A stretch of DNA of 64,000 bases from Granulicella paludicola (GCF_025685545.1 NZ_JAGSYC010000021.1:186001-250000); one strand, 5' to 3'. Shown: positions 15,221 to 25,845, counted from the first letter of the stretch. The notes: a model not told the origin generated them from the sequence alone. A program made the numbers and translations.

Positions 15221-16207
15221 ATGACCACCCGCCGCCAATTCCTCCGCAGCACCTTCGCCTTCAGCGCCCTCGCAGCCAGCAGCAGCTTCGGCCGGGCCTT
15301 CGCCGCTCCCGATCGAGCAGCCCATCATGTGCTGATGTTCGGCGACTGGGGCCGAGAAAAGGTCTACGATGGCCAGCGCAGCGTCGCCAACGCCATGGCG
15401 CAATACGCAACCAGGAACCACCTCAAGACCGACGCCATCTTCATGCTCGGCGATGCCTGGTACGGCCCGCTCGATGGTGGCGTCGACAGCCCTCGCTTCC
15501 ACGATCAGTTCGAAAGCATGTACCCGGCCAGCGTCTTCCCCGGCAAGGCCTACTCCATCATGGGTAACCACGACTACCAGCACATGCCCCAGAACGTGAA
15601 CAAGCGCGACACGGAGCTCGCCTACTCCGCACGCGGCAACACGCGCTGGACACAGCCTTCCCTCTGGTACACCTTCGACCTGCCCCACATGCACGTCATC
15701 GCGCTCGACAGCAACGTCTACCACCCCATCAAGGAAGGCAACGCCGTCGACTTCACCCTCACGCCGCAGGAGCAGGCACAGCAGCTGGCGTGGTTTGAAG
15801 ATGAGCTCGCCAAGCCCACCAAAGCACCCTTCACCGTCGTCATGGGCCACCATCCCATCTACTCCGACGGCCCGCACGGCGACCACAAGACCCTCATCGC
15901 CGAATGGGAGCCCCTGCTTCGCAAACACAAAGTACCGCTCTATCTCGCCGGGCACGATCACGACCTGCAGCACCTCGAGTTCGAAGGCCACCCCACCTCC
16001 TTCGTCTGCTCGGGCGCAGGCGGGGCCGACCTATACGACCTCAGGATTACCCAGGACCAGCGCGGCCCCTACGCGAAAAAGGTCTATGGCTTCACCCACA
16101 TGGAGTCCACCCCCGACAAACTGACCCTGCGCCACGTCGGAGCCGACGGCAACGTCTTGCACGCCTTCACCAAATCCCACGATGGCACCATTAATGTCCT
16201 GAGCTGA
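15221..16207 (+). CDS. Tat-exported calcineurin-like metallophosphoesterase (acid phosphatase type)
   Basis: 328 residues. The N-terminus TTRRQFLRSTFAFSALA is a twin-arginine signal, so the enzyme is probably folded with its metals before export. The dinuclear-metal motifs are complete: GDWG (Asp42), GDAWYG (Asp78), GNHDY (Asn116-His117), GHHPIYSDG and GHDHDLQ. GDWG/GDAWY pairing resembles tartrate-resistant purple acid phosphatases rather than SbcD or cAMP phosphodiesterases. Likely role: phosphate scavenging from organic esters in the periplasm. It stands alone between recR and a ParA-like gene. Confidence 0.88.
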   Translation: MTTRRQFLRSTFAFSALAASSSFGRAFAAPDRAAHHVLMFGDWGREKVYDGQRSVANAMAQYATRNHLKTDAIFMLGDAWYGPLDGGVDSPRFHDQFESMYPASVFPGKAYSIMGNHDYQHMPQNVNKRDTELAYSARGNTRWTQPSLWYTFDLPHMHVIALDSNVYHPIKEGNAVDFTLTPQEQAQQLAWFEDELAKPTKAPFTVVMGHHPIYSDGPHGDHKTLIAEWEPLLRKHKVPLYLAGHDHDLQHLEFEGHPTSFVCSGAGGADLYDLRITQDQRGPYAKKVYGFTHMESTPDKLTLRHVGADGNVLHAFTKSHDGTINVLS

Positions 16208-16266
16208 ACGCAGCGCTTCGTTACCTCAACGCAGAATCCACGGCAACTTGGTATCATCGCGGGAAT

Positions 16267-16986
16267 ATGACCACCGATCCTATCTCTTCCCTAGAAGGTA
16301 AGCCCATGAATGCTCCCATCGTCTTCGTAAGTGGCAGCAAAGGTGGCGTTGGCAAATCTCTTACCTCCATGGCTGTGCTGGACTACCTCGCGTCCAAACA
16401 GCAGATGGTCAAACTCGTCGATGCCGACCCCAGCAACCCCGATGTCTTCAAGTCCTACAGCCGCGCGCTAGACGCGGAACAGGTCGATCTCGACGACGTC
16501 GACGGTTGGATTCAGCTCGTCAACACCTGTGAATCACCCTCCTTCAAGACCGTCGTCGTGAACACGCCCGCTCGCAACAACGACGGCGTCCGCAAGCACG
16601 GTGCCATCCTTCAAGGCGCCCTGCAGGAGCTGGGTCGGCCTCTCATCACCCTCTGGGTCATCAACCGTCAGCGCGACTCTCTCGACCTGCTCGCGGAATA
16701 TATGGACCTGATGCCGAAGAGCGCCGTCCACGTCGTGCAGAACGGCTACTTCGGCGAACAGAAGAAGTTCGAGCTGTACCACTCCAGCGCGTTGCACGAA
16801 CGCGTCGCCGGGCAGGACGGCAAAGACCTCTTTCTTCCCGACCTCGCCGACCGCGTCACCGACGACCTCTACTCCAAGCGCATCACCCTCGCCCAGGCCG
16901 CCCAGCAGCTGAAGATTGGCGACCGCGTAGAGCTGCAACGCTGGCGCAGTAACGTTGCCGAGATGCTCAGCTCCATCCGCATCTGA
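16267..16986 (+). CDS. ParA/MinD-like ATPase, orphan
   Basis: 239 residues from ATG 16267 (GGGA five bases upstream); ATG 16306 with AAGGT upstream is an equally plausible start giving 226 residues. The deviant Walker A KGGVGKS and the VDADPSNPDVF segment mark the ParA/MinD P-loop family; the Walker B-like stretch TVVVNTPA replaces the usual DxP with NTPA. It differs from chromosomal ParA and recalls plasmid or conjugation-associated ATPases that bind nucleotide and membrane or DNA. No ParB, parS, relaxase or replication gene is near. The end is followed by a strong terminator, so it is monocistronic. Confidence 0.75.
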   Translation: MTTDPISSLEGKPMNAPIVFVSGSKGGVGKSLTSMAVLDYLASKQQMVKLVDADPSNPDVFKSYSRALDAEQVDLDDVDGWIQLVNTCESPSFKTVVVNTPARNNDGVRKHGAILQGALQELGRPLITLWVINRQRDSLDLLAEYMDLMPKSAVHVVQNGYFGEQKKFELYHSSALHERVAGQDGKDLFLPDLADRVTDDLYSKRITLAQAAQQLKIGDRVELQRWRSNVAEMLSSIRI

Positions 16987-16997
16987 ACCAACCCCGA

Positions 16998-17038
16998 AAA
17001 AGTGAAGGTCGCCACACACCGTGGCGACCTTCACTTTT
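16998..17038 (+). terminator. Intrinsic terminator
   Basis: An 18-bp perfect stem (AAAAGTGAAGGTCGCCAC with its complement at 17021-17038) around a 5-nt loop, ending in CTTTT. It can stop transcription from both the ParA-like gene and the convergent gene at 17053. Confidence 0.9.
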
Positions 17039-17052
17039 GTCTTCTCCCCGCC

Positions 17053-17922
17053 CTAGGCTGAAATCGACCGCAGATACGCTCGGCTCTTGCGCATACTCAC
17101 CGGGATCGGTAGCGACGTTCCATCCTGATCGAGAAACGCATATTGAATCCCCTGCCTCCGCGCCTGCTCAAGAATCGCAGGCCACGCAATCGTGCCGCTG
17201 CCAAGCTCCGTAAAGTGTTGCGGCGCATCCATGTCATAACCCACCGGAGCATTCGGCAGCCGGTCCTTCATATGGATCAGCACGGCGCGGTCTGCATGCT
17301 GTGTAAGGATCTGCAAGGGGTTCTGACCGGCCTGCGTCAGCCAGTAGCAGTCCAGCTCCAGCTTCACCAGCGCAGGATCGGTATGCTCCATCAGAACGGC
17401 AAAGCCGTTGCTTCCCTCCATCGGCTTGAACTCATAGCAGTGATTGTGAAAGGCAAACTGCATCCCGCGATCACGCGCACCCTTGCCGACCTTATTGAAC
17501 AAATCAGCAGCTTTACGAAATCCCGCCAGCGACGTCCATTGGTCCTTCGGCAACATCGGGCACACCATGTACTTCAGCCCCAGCGCCTGCGCGTACTCCA
17601 GCCTTCCTTCGAGACCGTCGTAATCAAAATGCCCGGAGACTGCGCCTAGACCCGAATCCCCAATCATCCGCCGCAGCTTCGCGGCAGGCTCGCGGTACGC
17701 GATCGGATAGGTCTCAATCTGCGCGAACCCCGCTTCGTGGACAGCCTTGAACACGCCCGGCAGATCGGTCTTCGCCTGCTCACGCAGCATGAACATCTGC
17801 ACCCCATAGGTCATGCCCGTCACCGGAGCAGCCCAGGCCACGCGGTTCAACACCGCAGCTCCAGCCATGGAACCTGCCAGTGAGACAAGCTTTCTTCGCG
17901 TCAGGAAATCCGCCATATTCAC
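17053..17922 (-). CDS. Exported sugar-phosphate isomerase/epimerase-like TIM-barrel protein
   Basis: 289 residues. The N-terminus (TRRKLVSLAGSMAGAAVLNRVAWA) is a twin-arginine-like signal. The rest is an AP-endonuclease-2/xylose-isomerase-like barrel with metal-ligand candidates in FAQIETYP, FAFHNHCYEF, VKLELDCYW, VLIHMKD and FTELGSGTIAW. Such Tat-type members are common in Acidobacteria and are annotated as sugar phosphate isomerase/epimerase; the substrate is unknown. A second member with a similar leader lies at 36808-37770. It is divergent from the nucleoside hydrolase gene. Confidence 0.85.
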   Translation of the reverse strand: MNMADFLTRRKLVSLAGSMAGAAVLNRVAWAAPVTGMTYGVQMFMLREQAKTDLPGVFKAVHEAGFAQIETYPIAYREPAAKLRRMIGDSGLGAVSGHFDYDGLEGRLEYAQALGLKYMVCPMLPKDQWTSLAGFRKAADLFNKVGKGARDRGMQFAFHNHCYEFKPMEGSNGFAVLMEHTDPALVKLELDCYWLTQAGQNPLQILTQHADRAVLIHMKDRLPNAPVGYDMDAPQHFTELGSGTIAWPAILEQARRQGIQYAFLDQDGTSLPIPVSMRKSRAYLRSISA

Positions 17923-18012
17923 CTCAGCGTTTGATACTAGACCGTTCTATCCACGGCCGACAACAGCCCGCTTGATGCGACAAACACCGCGAAGACTCTG
18001 GCAGAATGAAGC

Positions 18013-18975
18013 ATGCGTCTCTCCACTGCTACGCGCCTCTCCGCTCTCACGCTCCGAACATTGCTGTTCAGTGCTTCTATGGCTCTTGCCGCGCTTCCTG
18101 CCCACGCACAAAATCACGAAGCCGAACAGGTCGTCATCGATACGGACATCGGCGACGACATTGACGATGCCTTCGCCATTAGCTACGCCCTCCATACACC
18201 CCAGTTTCACCTCCTCGGCATCACCACCACCTTCGGCGACACGCAGCTCCGCGAGCACCTCGTCCTCCATCTCCTGCAGGACGCCCACGCACCGATCCTC
18301 TCCGTAGCCGCTGGCGTGCCCACCAAGCCAGGCGGCCCGTTCACGCAGGCAGCCTACGCCCACGCGGACACCCACACACTGCCCCCGACCGCTGCCGCCG
18401 ACCTCATCCTCGCTGCCGCCCACGCCTACCCACACAAAGTCACCCTCGTCGCGCTCGGCCCGCTCTTCAATATCGGTGCAGCCATCAGCCGCGACCCCGC
18501 AGGCTTTCGTCTGCTCAAGCGTGTCGTTCTCATGGGTGGTTCCATCGTCCGCGGCTACGACGACGATCCTGGTGCTGCCACCAAGCCTGCCTCCGAATGG
18601 AACATCCGCTGCGATCCCGCCGACGCCCGCAAGCTCCTCGCTTCAGGCGTCCCCGTCTTCATGATGCCGCTCGATTCAACGCAGGTGCCGCTCACGCCGG
18701 CGATGAGCGCAAAGATCTTCGCCCGGCCCACCGGCCTCTCCCGCGCTCTTGCCGAACTCGTTCGCGAAGCCAAAAAGCCCAAGCCCATCCTCTACGACCC
18801 CGTCGCCATGGCCTACGCCGACGATCCTTCCGTCTGCCCCACCCAGCCCCTGCACATCGACATCGACGACAAGGGCTTCACCCACCGCACCCCCGGCGCA
18901 CCCAACGCCAACGTCTGTCTCAAGGTCGACGAACCGAAGTTCCTCAAACTCTTTGAGCAGCGCCTCACCCGATAG
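18013..18975 (+). CDS. Exported inosine-uridine-preferring nucleoside hydrolase
   Basis: 320 residues with a signal peptide (about 1-32) ending AHA. The calcium-binding signature DTDIGDDIDDA (Asp43-Asp52) is followed by ITTTFGD, LVALGPLFNIGAA, VLMGGS and the late YDPVAMAYADD motif, all characteristic of IunH enzymes that split nucleosides to ribose and base. Export indicates salvage of extracellular nucleosides. A CAGAAT hexamer five bases before the ATG and no Shine-Dalgarno sequence hint at a leaderless transcript. A UUCG-loop terminator follows. Confidence 0.92.
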   Translation: MRLSTATRLSALTLRTLLFSASMALAALPAHAQNHEAEQVVIDTDIGDDIDDAFAISYALHTPQFHLLGITTTFGDTQLREHLVLHLLQDAHAPILSVAAGVPTKPGGPFTQAAYAHADTHTLPPTAAADLILAAAHAYPHKVTLVALGPLFNIGAAISRDPAGFRLLKRVVLMGGSIVRGYDDDPGAATKPASEWNIRCDPADARKLLASGVPVFMMPLDSTQVPLTPAMSAKIFARPTGLSRALAELVREAKKPKPILYDPVAMAYADDPSVCPTQPLHIDIDDKGFTHRTPGAPNANVCLKVDEPKFLKLFEQRLTR

Positions 18976-18994
18976 CTAATCATTCACGCCAAAC

Positions 18995-19028
18995 ACAAAG
19001 GCCGTCATCTTCGGATGGCGGCCTTTGT
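18995..19028 (+). terminator. Intrinsic terminator with TTCG tetraloop
   Basis: ACAAAGGCCGTCATC pairs with GATGGCGGCCTTTGT (one G-T pair) around a TTCG loop, followed by CTTCT. It lies between convergent genes. Confidence 0.85.
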
Positions 19029-19046
19029 CTTCTATCTGCGCTCTCG

Positions 19047-20657
19047 CTAAATCCCCGGCACAACCCGCAGATCGCCACCGGTCATCTGCTTCGGCAGCTC
19101 GATGTCCATCAGCCCAAGCACCGTCGGCGAAATATCTCGCAACGATCCGCCCTCACGCACACCGATCTTCCGACCCTGATCTGTCACCAGAAGGAACGGC
19201 ACCGGATTCGTCGTATGAGCCGTATGCGGTCCTCCGCTCACCGGATCGATCAGCATCTCCGCGTTGCCATGGTCCGCCGTGATAATCCAGCTCGCGCCAT
19301 GCTGCTTCACCGCTGCGTAAATGCGGCCCAGCTGTGCATCGACGCACTCCACAGCCTTCACCGTCGGCTCAATCTTGCCCGAGTGACCCACCATGTCCGC
19401 GTTCGCGAAGTTCACGATAATCACATCGAATGCCGTGTCCGTGATCGACCGCACCACGACATCGGCGATCCCCTCCGCCGACATCTCCGGCGCAAGATCG
19501 TACGTCGCCACCTTCTTCGACTGCACCAGCTCACGCTCTTCGCCCGCGAACGGCTTCTCAATACCGCCATTGAAGAAGTACGTCACGTGCGCGTACTTCT
19601 CCGTCTCCGCCACGCGCAGATTGCGCAGGTCCGCCACCGCCATCACATTCGCCAGCAGATTATCCATGCTCTCCGGCGGAATCACCATCGGCAGCTTGAA
19701 CTTCGGATCGTACTGCGTCATCGTCACGTACAGCAGATTCTGCGGGACGCTCGTCATCGGGATCTCCGACTCGAGCTCATCCGCCTTCGGCAGATCCATG
19801 CCCATCGCTCCGTTCAGCCCCGAACGCCGCGCCAGCACACGCGTAATCTGTCGCACGCGGTCCGCGCGATAGTTGAAGCAGATCACCGCATCGTTATCAT
19901 CGATCGGACCGACAGGCTTGCCCTCGCCATCCACACACACAAACGGCTCGATAAACTCATCGGTGATCTCGTTGTTGTAGCTCTCGCGCACGCGCGCTAC
20001 CGCATCGACATACTTGCCGCCCGGAGCATCCGCAGTCACCATCGCTCGGAAGGCCTTGTTCTCCTTCTCCCACCGATAGTCGCGGTCCATCGCGAAGTAC
20101 CGTCCGCTCACGCTCGCGAGCTTGCCGACACCGTACTCCACAAACTTCTGCTGCAACTCTTCCAGATACCCCGCGCCACTCGTCGGCAGCGTATCGCGCC
20201 CATCCATAAACGCATGCACGAAAACCTTCTTCAGACCCTGCTGCGCTGCCATCTTCAATAGCGCATACACGTGCCTCACATGCGCATGAACACCACCATC
20301 GCTCACCAGACCGATCAGGTGCAGCGCATGATCGCCCTCAGCCGCGCGATGCATCGCCTTCAACAGCGTCGCATCCTCGAAGAACTCGCCCGAAGCGATC
20401 GCCGTATCGATGCGCGTAATATCCATGCGCACCACGCGCCCCGCACCGAGGTTCAGATGCCCAACCTCGCTGTTGCCCATCTGCCCATCCGGCAGACCAA
20501 CGAAGTGCTCGCTCGCGCGAATCAACGTATTCGGATACTCGCGGATGAGCCTGTCGTACGTAGGCTTGCGAGCAAGGGCAATGGCATTGGCATTCGTCTC
20601 GGCGCGATATCCCCAGCCGTCGAGAATGGTCAGGATGACCGGTCCGTTCTTTCGCAT
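19047..20657 (-). CDS. gpmI: Cofactor-independent phosphoglycerate mutase
   Basis: 536 residues, full length. It interconverts 3- and 2-phosphoglycerate using two Mn ions. [10 protein letters not shown] carries metal ligand Asp13, [16 protein letters not shown] carries the phosphoserine Ser63, and the late ADHGNAEM and [14 protein letters not shown] segments are the second metal site. It is the last gene of a minus-strand string eno-higB-higA-gpmI with 30 bp after higA. The start has a good AGGAACC sequence upstream. Confidence 0.96.
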   Translation of the reverse strand: MRKNGPVILTILDGWGYRAETNANAIALARKPTYDRLIREYPNTLIRASEHFVGLPDGQMGNSEVGHLNLGAGRVVRMDITRIDTAIASGEFFEDATLLKAMHRAAEGDHALHLIGLVSDGGVHAHVRHVYALLKMAAQQGLKKVFVHAFMDGRDTLPTSGAGYLEELQQKFVEYGVGKLASVSGRYFAMDRDYRWEKENKAFRAMVTADAPGGKYVDAVARVRESYNNEITDEFIEPFVCVDGEGKPVGPIDDNDAVICFNYRADRVRQITRVLARRSGLNGAMGMDLPKADELESEIPMTSVPQNLLYVTMTQYDPKFKLPMVIPPESMDNLLANVMAVADLRNLRVAETEKYAHVTYFFNGGIEKPFAGEERELVQSKKVATYDLAPEMSAEGIADVVVRSITDTAFDVIIVNFANADMVGHSGKIEPTVKAVECVDAQLGRIYAAVKQHGASWIITADHGNAEMLIDPVSGGPHTAHTTNPVPFLLVTDQGRKIGVREGGSLRDISPTVLGLMDIELPKQMTGGDLRVVPGI

Positions 20658-20687
20658 GGTTCCTTTCAGTCGAGGACCTACGCGGCC

Positions 20688-20984
20688 TTAGGCTGCGACA
20701 GGCTGCTTCAGGGTGGGCAATGCTTTGATGGCTTCGCCTTGTTGGGCTTCGGCTACACGCAGATCGTAGATTGCCTGCAGGTTCATCCAGAACTCAGCAC
20801 CGGTTCCAAAGAAATGACCGAGACGTAGCGCAGTGTCGGCTGAGATGTTAGAACGCCCCTGGAGTAGATCGTCTAGCGCCGGCAAAGAGAGCCTAAGCTT
20901 TTCAGCCAGCTCCTCTGCTGTCAGAGGGATCGCTTCCAGTTCGTCCTGAAGTTGCTCACCGGGATGTATCGCGAGTCTCGCCAT
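20688..20984 (-). CDS. higA: HigA-type antitoxin, HTH protein
   Basis: 98 residues. MARLAIHPGEQLQDELEAI is the typical opening of HigA/VapI antitoxins, and an XRE-type helix-turn-helix (about 21-47, LTAEELAEKLRLSLPALDDLLQ) follows, with TALRLGHFFGTGAEFWMNLQ closing the domain. It binds the toxin HigB and represses its own promoter. The gene follows higB by 8 bp, in the toxin-first order typical of hig loci. It lies between enolase and gpmI on the same strand. Confidence 0.93.
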   Translation of the reverse strand: MARLAIHPGEQLQDELEAIPLTAEELAEKLRLSLPALDDLLQGRSNISADTALRLGHFFGTGAEFWMNLQAIYDLRVAEAQQGEAIKALPTLKQPVAA

Positions 20985-20992
20985 TTCGTCTC

Positions 20993-21277
20993 CTAGTGGT
21001 AGTCCACAATCTCAACATCCGCGAATCCGCGACGCTCTTCGTCCCAGCGGAAGCAGATCCGCCACTGATCGTTGATACGGATACTGTACTGCCCAACACG
21101 GTCACCCTTCAATGCTTCGAAACGGTTTCCAGGCAGTGCGGACAGCACGTGCAAGGATTGCGCTGCGTCCAGCCGGTCAAGCTTAGCTTCCGCTGGACGG
21201 CGTATGCCGTCGAACGCTTTCACACGCTCGCCGGCATGGAACGCCGCTGTATCCTTCGACCCGAACGAAACGATCAT
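20993..21277 (-). CDS. higB: HigB-type toxin (RelE superfamily)
   Basis: 94 residues. The RelE-like fold is shown by KLDRLDAAQSLHVLSALPGNRFEALKGDR...QYSIRINDQWRICFRW and the C-terminal DVEIVDYH, a close match to HigB/'plasmid maintenance killer' toxins, which cut mRNA at the ribosome. The toxin comes first and its antitoxin 8 bp later. It starts only 18 bp after the enolase stop, leaving little room for a separate promoter and operator unless it lies inside eno. Confidence 0.93.
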   Translation of the reverse strand: MIVSFGSKDTAAFHAGERVKAFDGIRRPAEAKLDRLDAAQSLHVLSALPGNRFEALKGDRVGQYSIRINDQWRICFRWDEERRGFADVEIVDYH

Positions 21278-21295
21278 CGTTCCTGCTCCGCATTT

Positions 21296-22762
<1,467 letters not shown>

Positions 22763-22822
22763 TCATTCTAACAAAGCGCTTGTTCTGAAAAAGTGAACCC
22801 AACTTCAATCCTTCAACCCTTT

Positions 22823-22858
22823 GTCATCCTGAGCCGCAGGCGAAGGACCTGCTTTTTG
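22823..22858. repeat. Dispersed repeat, GTCATCCTGAGC...AGGACCTGCTTTT type
   Basis: A short element of the form GTCATCCTGAGC - GCGAAGGACCTGC, in the gap between the histidine kinase and enolase genes. A related copy is at 32601-32635 and a partial one at 36045-36066. Such elements are, from general knowledge, frequent between acidobacterial genes. Confidence 0.6.
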
Positions 22859-22866
22859 CAGGCTCA

Positions 22867-24222
22867 TCATCGTGCCGCCTCTGCCGCAGGTCTGCCAAAC
22901 CACGCACTGTCCGCCACCTCGGCGATCGGCATAGTCAGCCGCACGCGCGTCCCTCTGCCGGGCCTGCTCACCAGCTCCACCTGTGCGGCATCTCCGTACA
23001 GCACCTGCATACGTTCCTTCACGTTCTTCATACCAATGCCTGAACCCTCGCGCACCACTCCGCTCACCGCAGAGGTCGTCGGCCCTCCTGGCTCAATGCC
23101 CACACCGTCGTCCTCCACCTCCAGCATCAACATCCCATCCACAATACGGCTGCGCAGCGTCACTGTACCTCCGCTGATGCGCGGCTCCAGCCCATGCTTG
23201 ATGCTGTTTTCAATCAGCGGCTGCAGCACCATGCTGGGCACCACCACCGGCAGCGTGTCCTCGGCAATCTCTTTCACCACCTTCAGCTTCGACCCGAACC
23301 GCACCACCTCGATGTCGAGATAGTCATCCGTAAACGCCAGCTCTTCTTCCAGCGGCACAAACGCATCGCGATCCCGCAGCAACGCCCGCAGAATGTTCGC
23401 CAGCTTCACGATCATCTCGCGCGCCAGGTCCGGTCGGCTTCGCACCAGCGACGCAATCGAGTTCAGCGTGTTGAACAGAAAATGCGGATTGATCTGCCGC
23501 TGCAGCGCATCCAGCCGCGCCTCCAGCAGCAGGCGGCTCTGCTCTTCCAGCTTCTTCTCAACCCGCACCGCATTCCATATCTTCAGCGGAATCCCCACCA
23601 CCACCGGCGCGCATGCACAGATCAGCAGCTCGACATACCAGGTATTCGAGTACAGCTCGAAGTACCGATGCGGATAAAAATGGCTCAGCAGGCTCGTGCC
23701 AAACTGCGTCAGCGAGATCAGCACCAGCAGAAAGATCTGCCCGTCCAAATGCGGCCGCGTCACCGTCCGCATCACCCACCGATAGATACTCAGATCGATC
23801 AGCGGCGTAAATAGCCAGATCTCGTCCTCGCTCGTGAATCTCCTGTACGCACCAAAGATGATCGCGACGATCAGATTCACGCCTACGGAGAAGTACTCGC
23901 CATGCTTCAATGCAGGCAGCGCCAGAATCACGCCGCCCAGCATCCCCCACCAAGGCCCCAGCAGCAGCCCCAGAATCGCCGTCACTTCGAACGAAAGATC
24001 GGCCGCCAGAAAGTCCCGCACGCGCACCCGGACCAGCACGCCCAGCATCATCGGCGTGCAGATCCAGGCGATCAGCTGCAATGTCTGCTTCGGCCCACGA
24101 TCCACCATCAGCAGCAACCGCTTGAACCGGTTGCTACGCGCCAGCGAACTCGCCAGCGCCGCCGCGACGCCAAGCTCGACCAGCAACGAAATCAGAATCA
24201 GTTTGGAGTCGCTTGCATACAC
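22867..24222 (-). CDS. LytS/YehU-type sensor histidine kinase
   Basis: 451 residues. The N-terminal half has about six hydrophobic membrane segments of the 5TM-Lyt type (for example VTAILGLLLGPWWGMLGGVILALP). The kinase part (His_kinase family) holds phospho-acceptor His247 in QINPHFLFNTLNSI, an N box LQPLIENSIKHGLEP, and G boxes EDDGVGI and GSGIGMKNVKERM. Members usually pair with a LytTR response regulator that controls cell-wall, adhesion or nutrient genes; no such gene is beside it, so the partner must be elsewhere. It is divergent from ribA, 82 bp apart. Confidence 0.92.
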   Translation of the reverse strand: MYASDSKLILISLLVELGVAAALASSLARSNRFKRLLLMVDRGPKQTLQLIAWICTPMMLGVLVRVRVRDFLAADLSFEVTAILGLLLGPWWGMLGGVILALPALKHGEYFSVGVNLIVAIIFGAYRRFTSEDEIWLFTPLIDLSIYRWVMRTVTRPHLDGQIFLLVLISLTQFGTSLLSHFYPHRYFELYSNTWYVELLICACAPVVVGIPLKIWNAVRVEKKLEEQSRLLLEARLDALQRQINPHFLFNTLNSIASLVRSRPDLAREMIVKLANILRALLRDRDAFVPLEEELAFTDDYLDIEVVRFGSKLKVVKEIAEDTLPVVVPSMVLQPLIENSIKHGLEPRISGGTVTLRSRIVDGMLMLEVEDDGVGIEPGGPTTSAVSGVVREGSGIGMKNVKERMQVLYGDAAQVELVSRPGRGTRVRLTMPIAEVADSAWFGRPAAEAAR

Positions 24223-24292
24223 GCCTCTACTCTACGCGACTGCACCCCAAACCTGATTCGCCCTCCTGAATCCTTCCCTGCTCCCCCGAATC

Positions 24293-24298
24293 TATAAT
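24293..24298 (+). promoter_or_regulatory. Consensus -10 box of ribA, leaderless start
   Basis: A perfect TATAAT ends 6 nt before the ATG at 24305, which places the predicted +1 on the start codon. There is no Shine-Dalgarno sequence. Confidence 0.6.
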
Positions 24299-24304
24299 GG
24301 TGCT

Positions 24305-24943
24305 ATGTCGTTCCGTTCTGTACGCAAGGTCGCCGACGCTGACTTCCCCACGCGCTGGGGCCACTTCCGCATCCTCGGCTTCGAAGGCCTCACCGATGGC
24401 ACCGACCCCAACCGCAAGCCGGTCGAAAACGCCGTCGCCCTCACCATGGGCGACCTCCACGCCAAAGACGCCAGCGGCAATCCCATCGCCCCCATCATCC
24501 GCATCCACTCCCAGTGCCTCACCGGCGACGCCTTCCACTCCCTGCGCTGCGACTGCCACGATCAGCTCCACCTCGCCCTCTCGCTCATCGCCCAGGAAGG
24601 CGCAGGCATACTCCTCTACGAGCAGGAAGAAGGCCGCGGCATCGGCCTCATGGCCAAACTCCGCGCCTACGAACTCCAGGACCAGGGCCTCGACACCATC
24701 GAAGCCAACGAGCAGTTAGGCTTCCGCGCCGACTACCGCGGCTTCGAGCTCCCCGCCGAAATCCTCAAAGCCCTCAACATCCCCGCCGTCCGCCTCATCA
24801 CCAACAACCCGGAAAAAGTCGCCGCCCTCGAATCCGCCGGCATCCGCGTCACCGAACGCGTCTCCGCCGCCATCCCCTCTGAACCCACCTTCGAGCGCTA
24901 CCTCCAGACCAAGCACGAAAAGATGGGCCACCTCGTCGGCTAG
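24305..24943 (+). CDS. ribA: GTP cyclohydrolase II
   Basis: 212 residues, a stand-alone RibA that opens GTP for riboflavin synthesis, not fused to RibB. The zinc ligands Cys71, Cys82 and Cys84 are in HSQCLTGDAFHSLRCDC, the loop EEGRGIGLMAKLRAYELQD is intact, and RLITNNPEKVAALE matches the C-terminal part. No FMN riboswitch fits: the promoter appears to start transcription at the ATG. A nitroreductase, an FMN enzyme, follows 84 bp later on the same strand. Confidence 0.95.
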   Translation: MSFRSVRKVADADFPTRWGHFRILGFEGLTDGTDPNRKPVENAVALTMGDLHAKDASGNPIAPIIRIHSQCLTGDAFHSLRCDCHDQLHLALSLIAQEGAGILLYEQEEGRGIGLMAKLRAYELQDQGLDTIEANEQLGFRADYRGFELPAEILKALNIPAVRLITNNPEKVAALESAGIRVTERVSAAIPSEPTFERYLQTKHEKMGHLVG

Positions 24944-25027
24944 TCTCAGCCGTTCGATCGGCGCGATCACAGATTTTCATCGACTCTGCGGCTCTCGTAT
25001 CGCATCTAAATCGGTATAGGAGCATTC

Positions 25028-25642
25028 ATGCCAGACCTCGAACACATCAAGCAAGTCCCCGCCTCCACCGGCATCCACGAACTCATTGCAAACCGCTGGT
25101 CGCCGCGCGCCTTCGCCGACAAGCCCATCAGCAACGAAGATCTCCGCAAGATCTTCACCGCCGCCTCCTGGGCCGCGTCGGCCTCGAACGAGCAGCCCTG
25201 GCGCTTCCTCATCGGCCACAAGGGCGACGAGACCTACACCAAGATCCTCGACTGCCTCGTCGAGTTCAACCAGAACTGGGCAAAGTCCGCGCCCGTCCTC
25301 GTCCTCACCCTCGCCAAAACCACCTCCTCCAAAGATGGCAGCAACAACGCCTGGGCGCTCCATGACACCGGCGCCGCCTCCGCGAATATGTGCCTGCAGG
25401 CCATCGCGCTCGGCATCCACACCCACGGCATGGCTGGCTACGACAAGGACAAGGTCCGCACCCACTTCAGACTCCCCGCCGAATACACCGAAGGCGCCGT
25501 CTGGGCCATGGGCTATCTCGGCGATCCCGAATCCCTCCCCGACTCCATGAAGAAGATGGAACTCGCACCGCGCGAGCGAAAGTCCCTCTCCGAGCTAGTC
25601 TTCACGGATTTCTCCACACCCGGCACCCCCGCCAAGCTCTAG
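25028..25642 (+). CDS. Nitroreductase family FMN oxidoreductase
   Basis: 204 residues. RWSPRAFADKPIS, ASWAASASNEQPWRFL and AMGYLGDPESLP are the standard FMN-binding and dimer motifs of the NfsA/NfnB-like fold. These enzymes reduce nitro, quinone or flavin compounds with NAD(P)H; the substrate is not predictable. It starts 84 bp after ribA and ends just before a terminator, so the two may share a transcript. Starting Met is preceded by AGGAGC, six or so bases upstream. Confidence 0.9.
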   Translation: MPDLEHIKQVPASTGIHELIANRWSPRAFADKPISNEDLRKIFTAASWAASASNEQPWRFLIGHKGDETYTKILDCLVEFNQNWAKSAPVLVLTLAKTTSSKDGSNNAWALHDTGAASANMCLQAIALGIHTHGMAGYDKDKVRTHFRLPAEYTEGAVWAMGYLGDPESLPDSMKKMELAPRERKSLSELVFTDFSTPGTPAKL

Positions 25643-25654
25643 CCCAAACGGAAC

Positions 25655-25681
25655 GAGGCGCTTCAATCTTCGAAGCGCCTC
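25655..25681 (+). terminator. Intrinsic terminator of the nitroreductase gene
   Basis: GAGGCGCTTC pairs with GAAGCGCCTC around a 7-nt loop, followed by GACCTTTTCT. Confidence 0.85.
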
Positions 25682-25724
25682 GACCTTTTCTGTGAACACT
25701 CTCTGCAAAGGCCCGCGTTGAAGC

Positions 25725-25805
25725 GTACGGCGCGCTTCGAAGGGTACGGGCTTTAGCCCGTACATCAAGAACCCCAGAAAACATGGGCTTTACCCCCTGA
25801 GGATA
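25725..25805. repeat. Intergenic palindromic repeat (GGGCTTTAGCCC type)
   Basis: GTACGGGCT-TT-AGCCCGTAC at 25744-25763 is a perfect 9-bp-arm palindrome; a second imperfect unit, ATGGGCTTTACCCC, lies about 20 bp further on. A smaller GAAGCG...CGCTTC hairpin precedes it. This looks like one of the short interspersed elements common in Acidobacteria; no coding sequence is present. Confidence 0.55.
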
Positions 25806-25845
25806 AGCCAGGTGTGACCTGAATGCTCCCATGGGCTCCGACTGA

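Noticed and set aside
24227..24571. Possible FMN riboswitch before ribA
   Set aside because: The consensus -10 box lies 6 nt before the ATG, leaving no room for a leader aptamer, and no RFN-like conserved sequence is seen.
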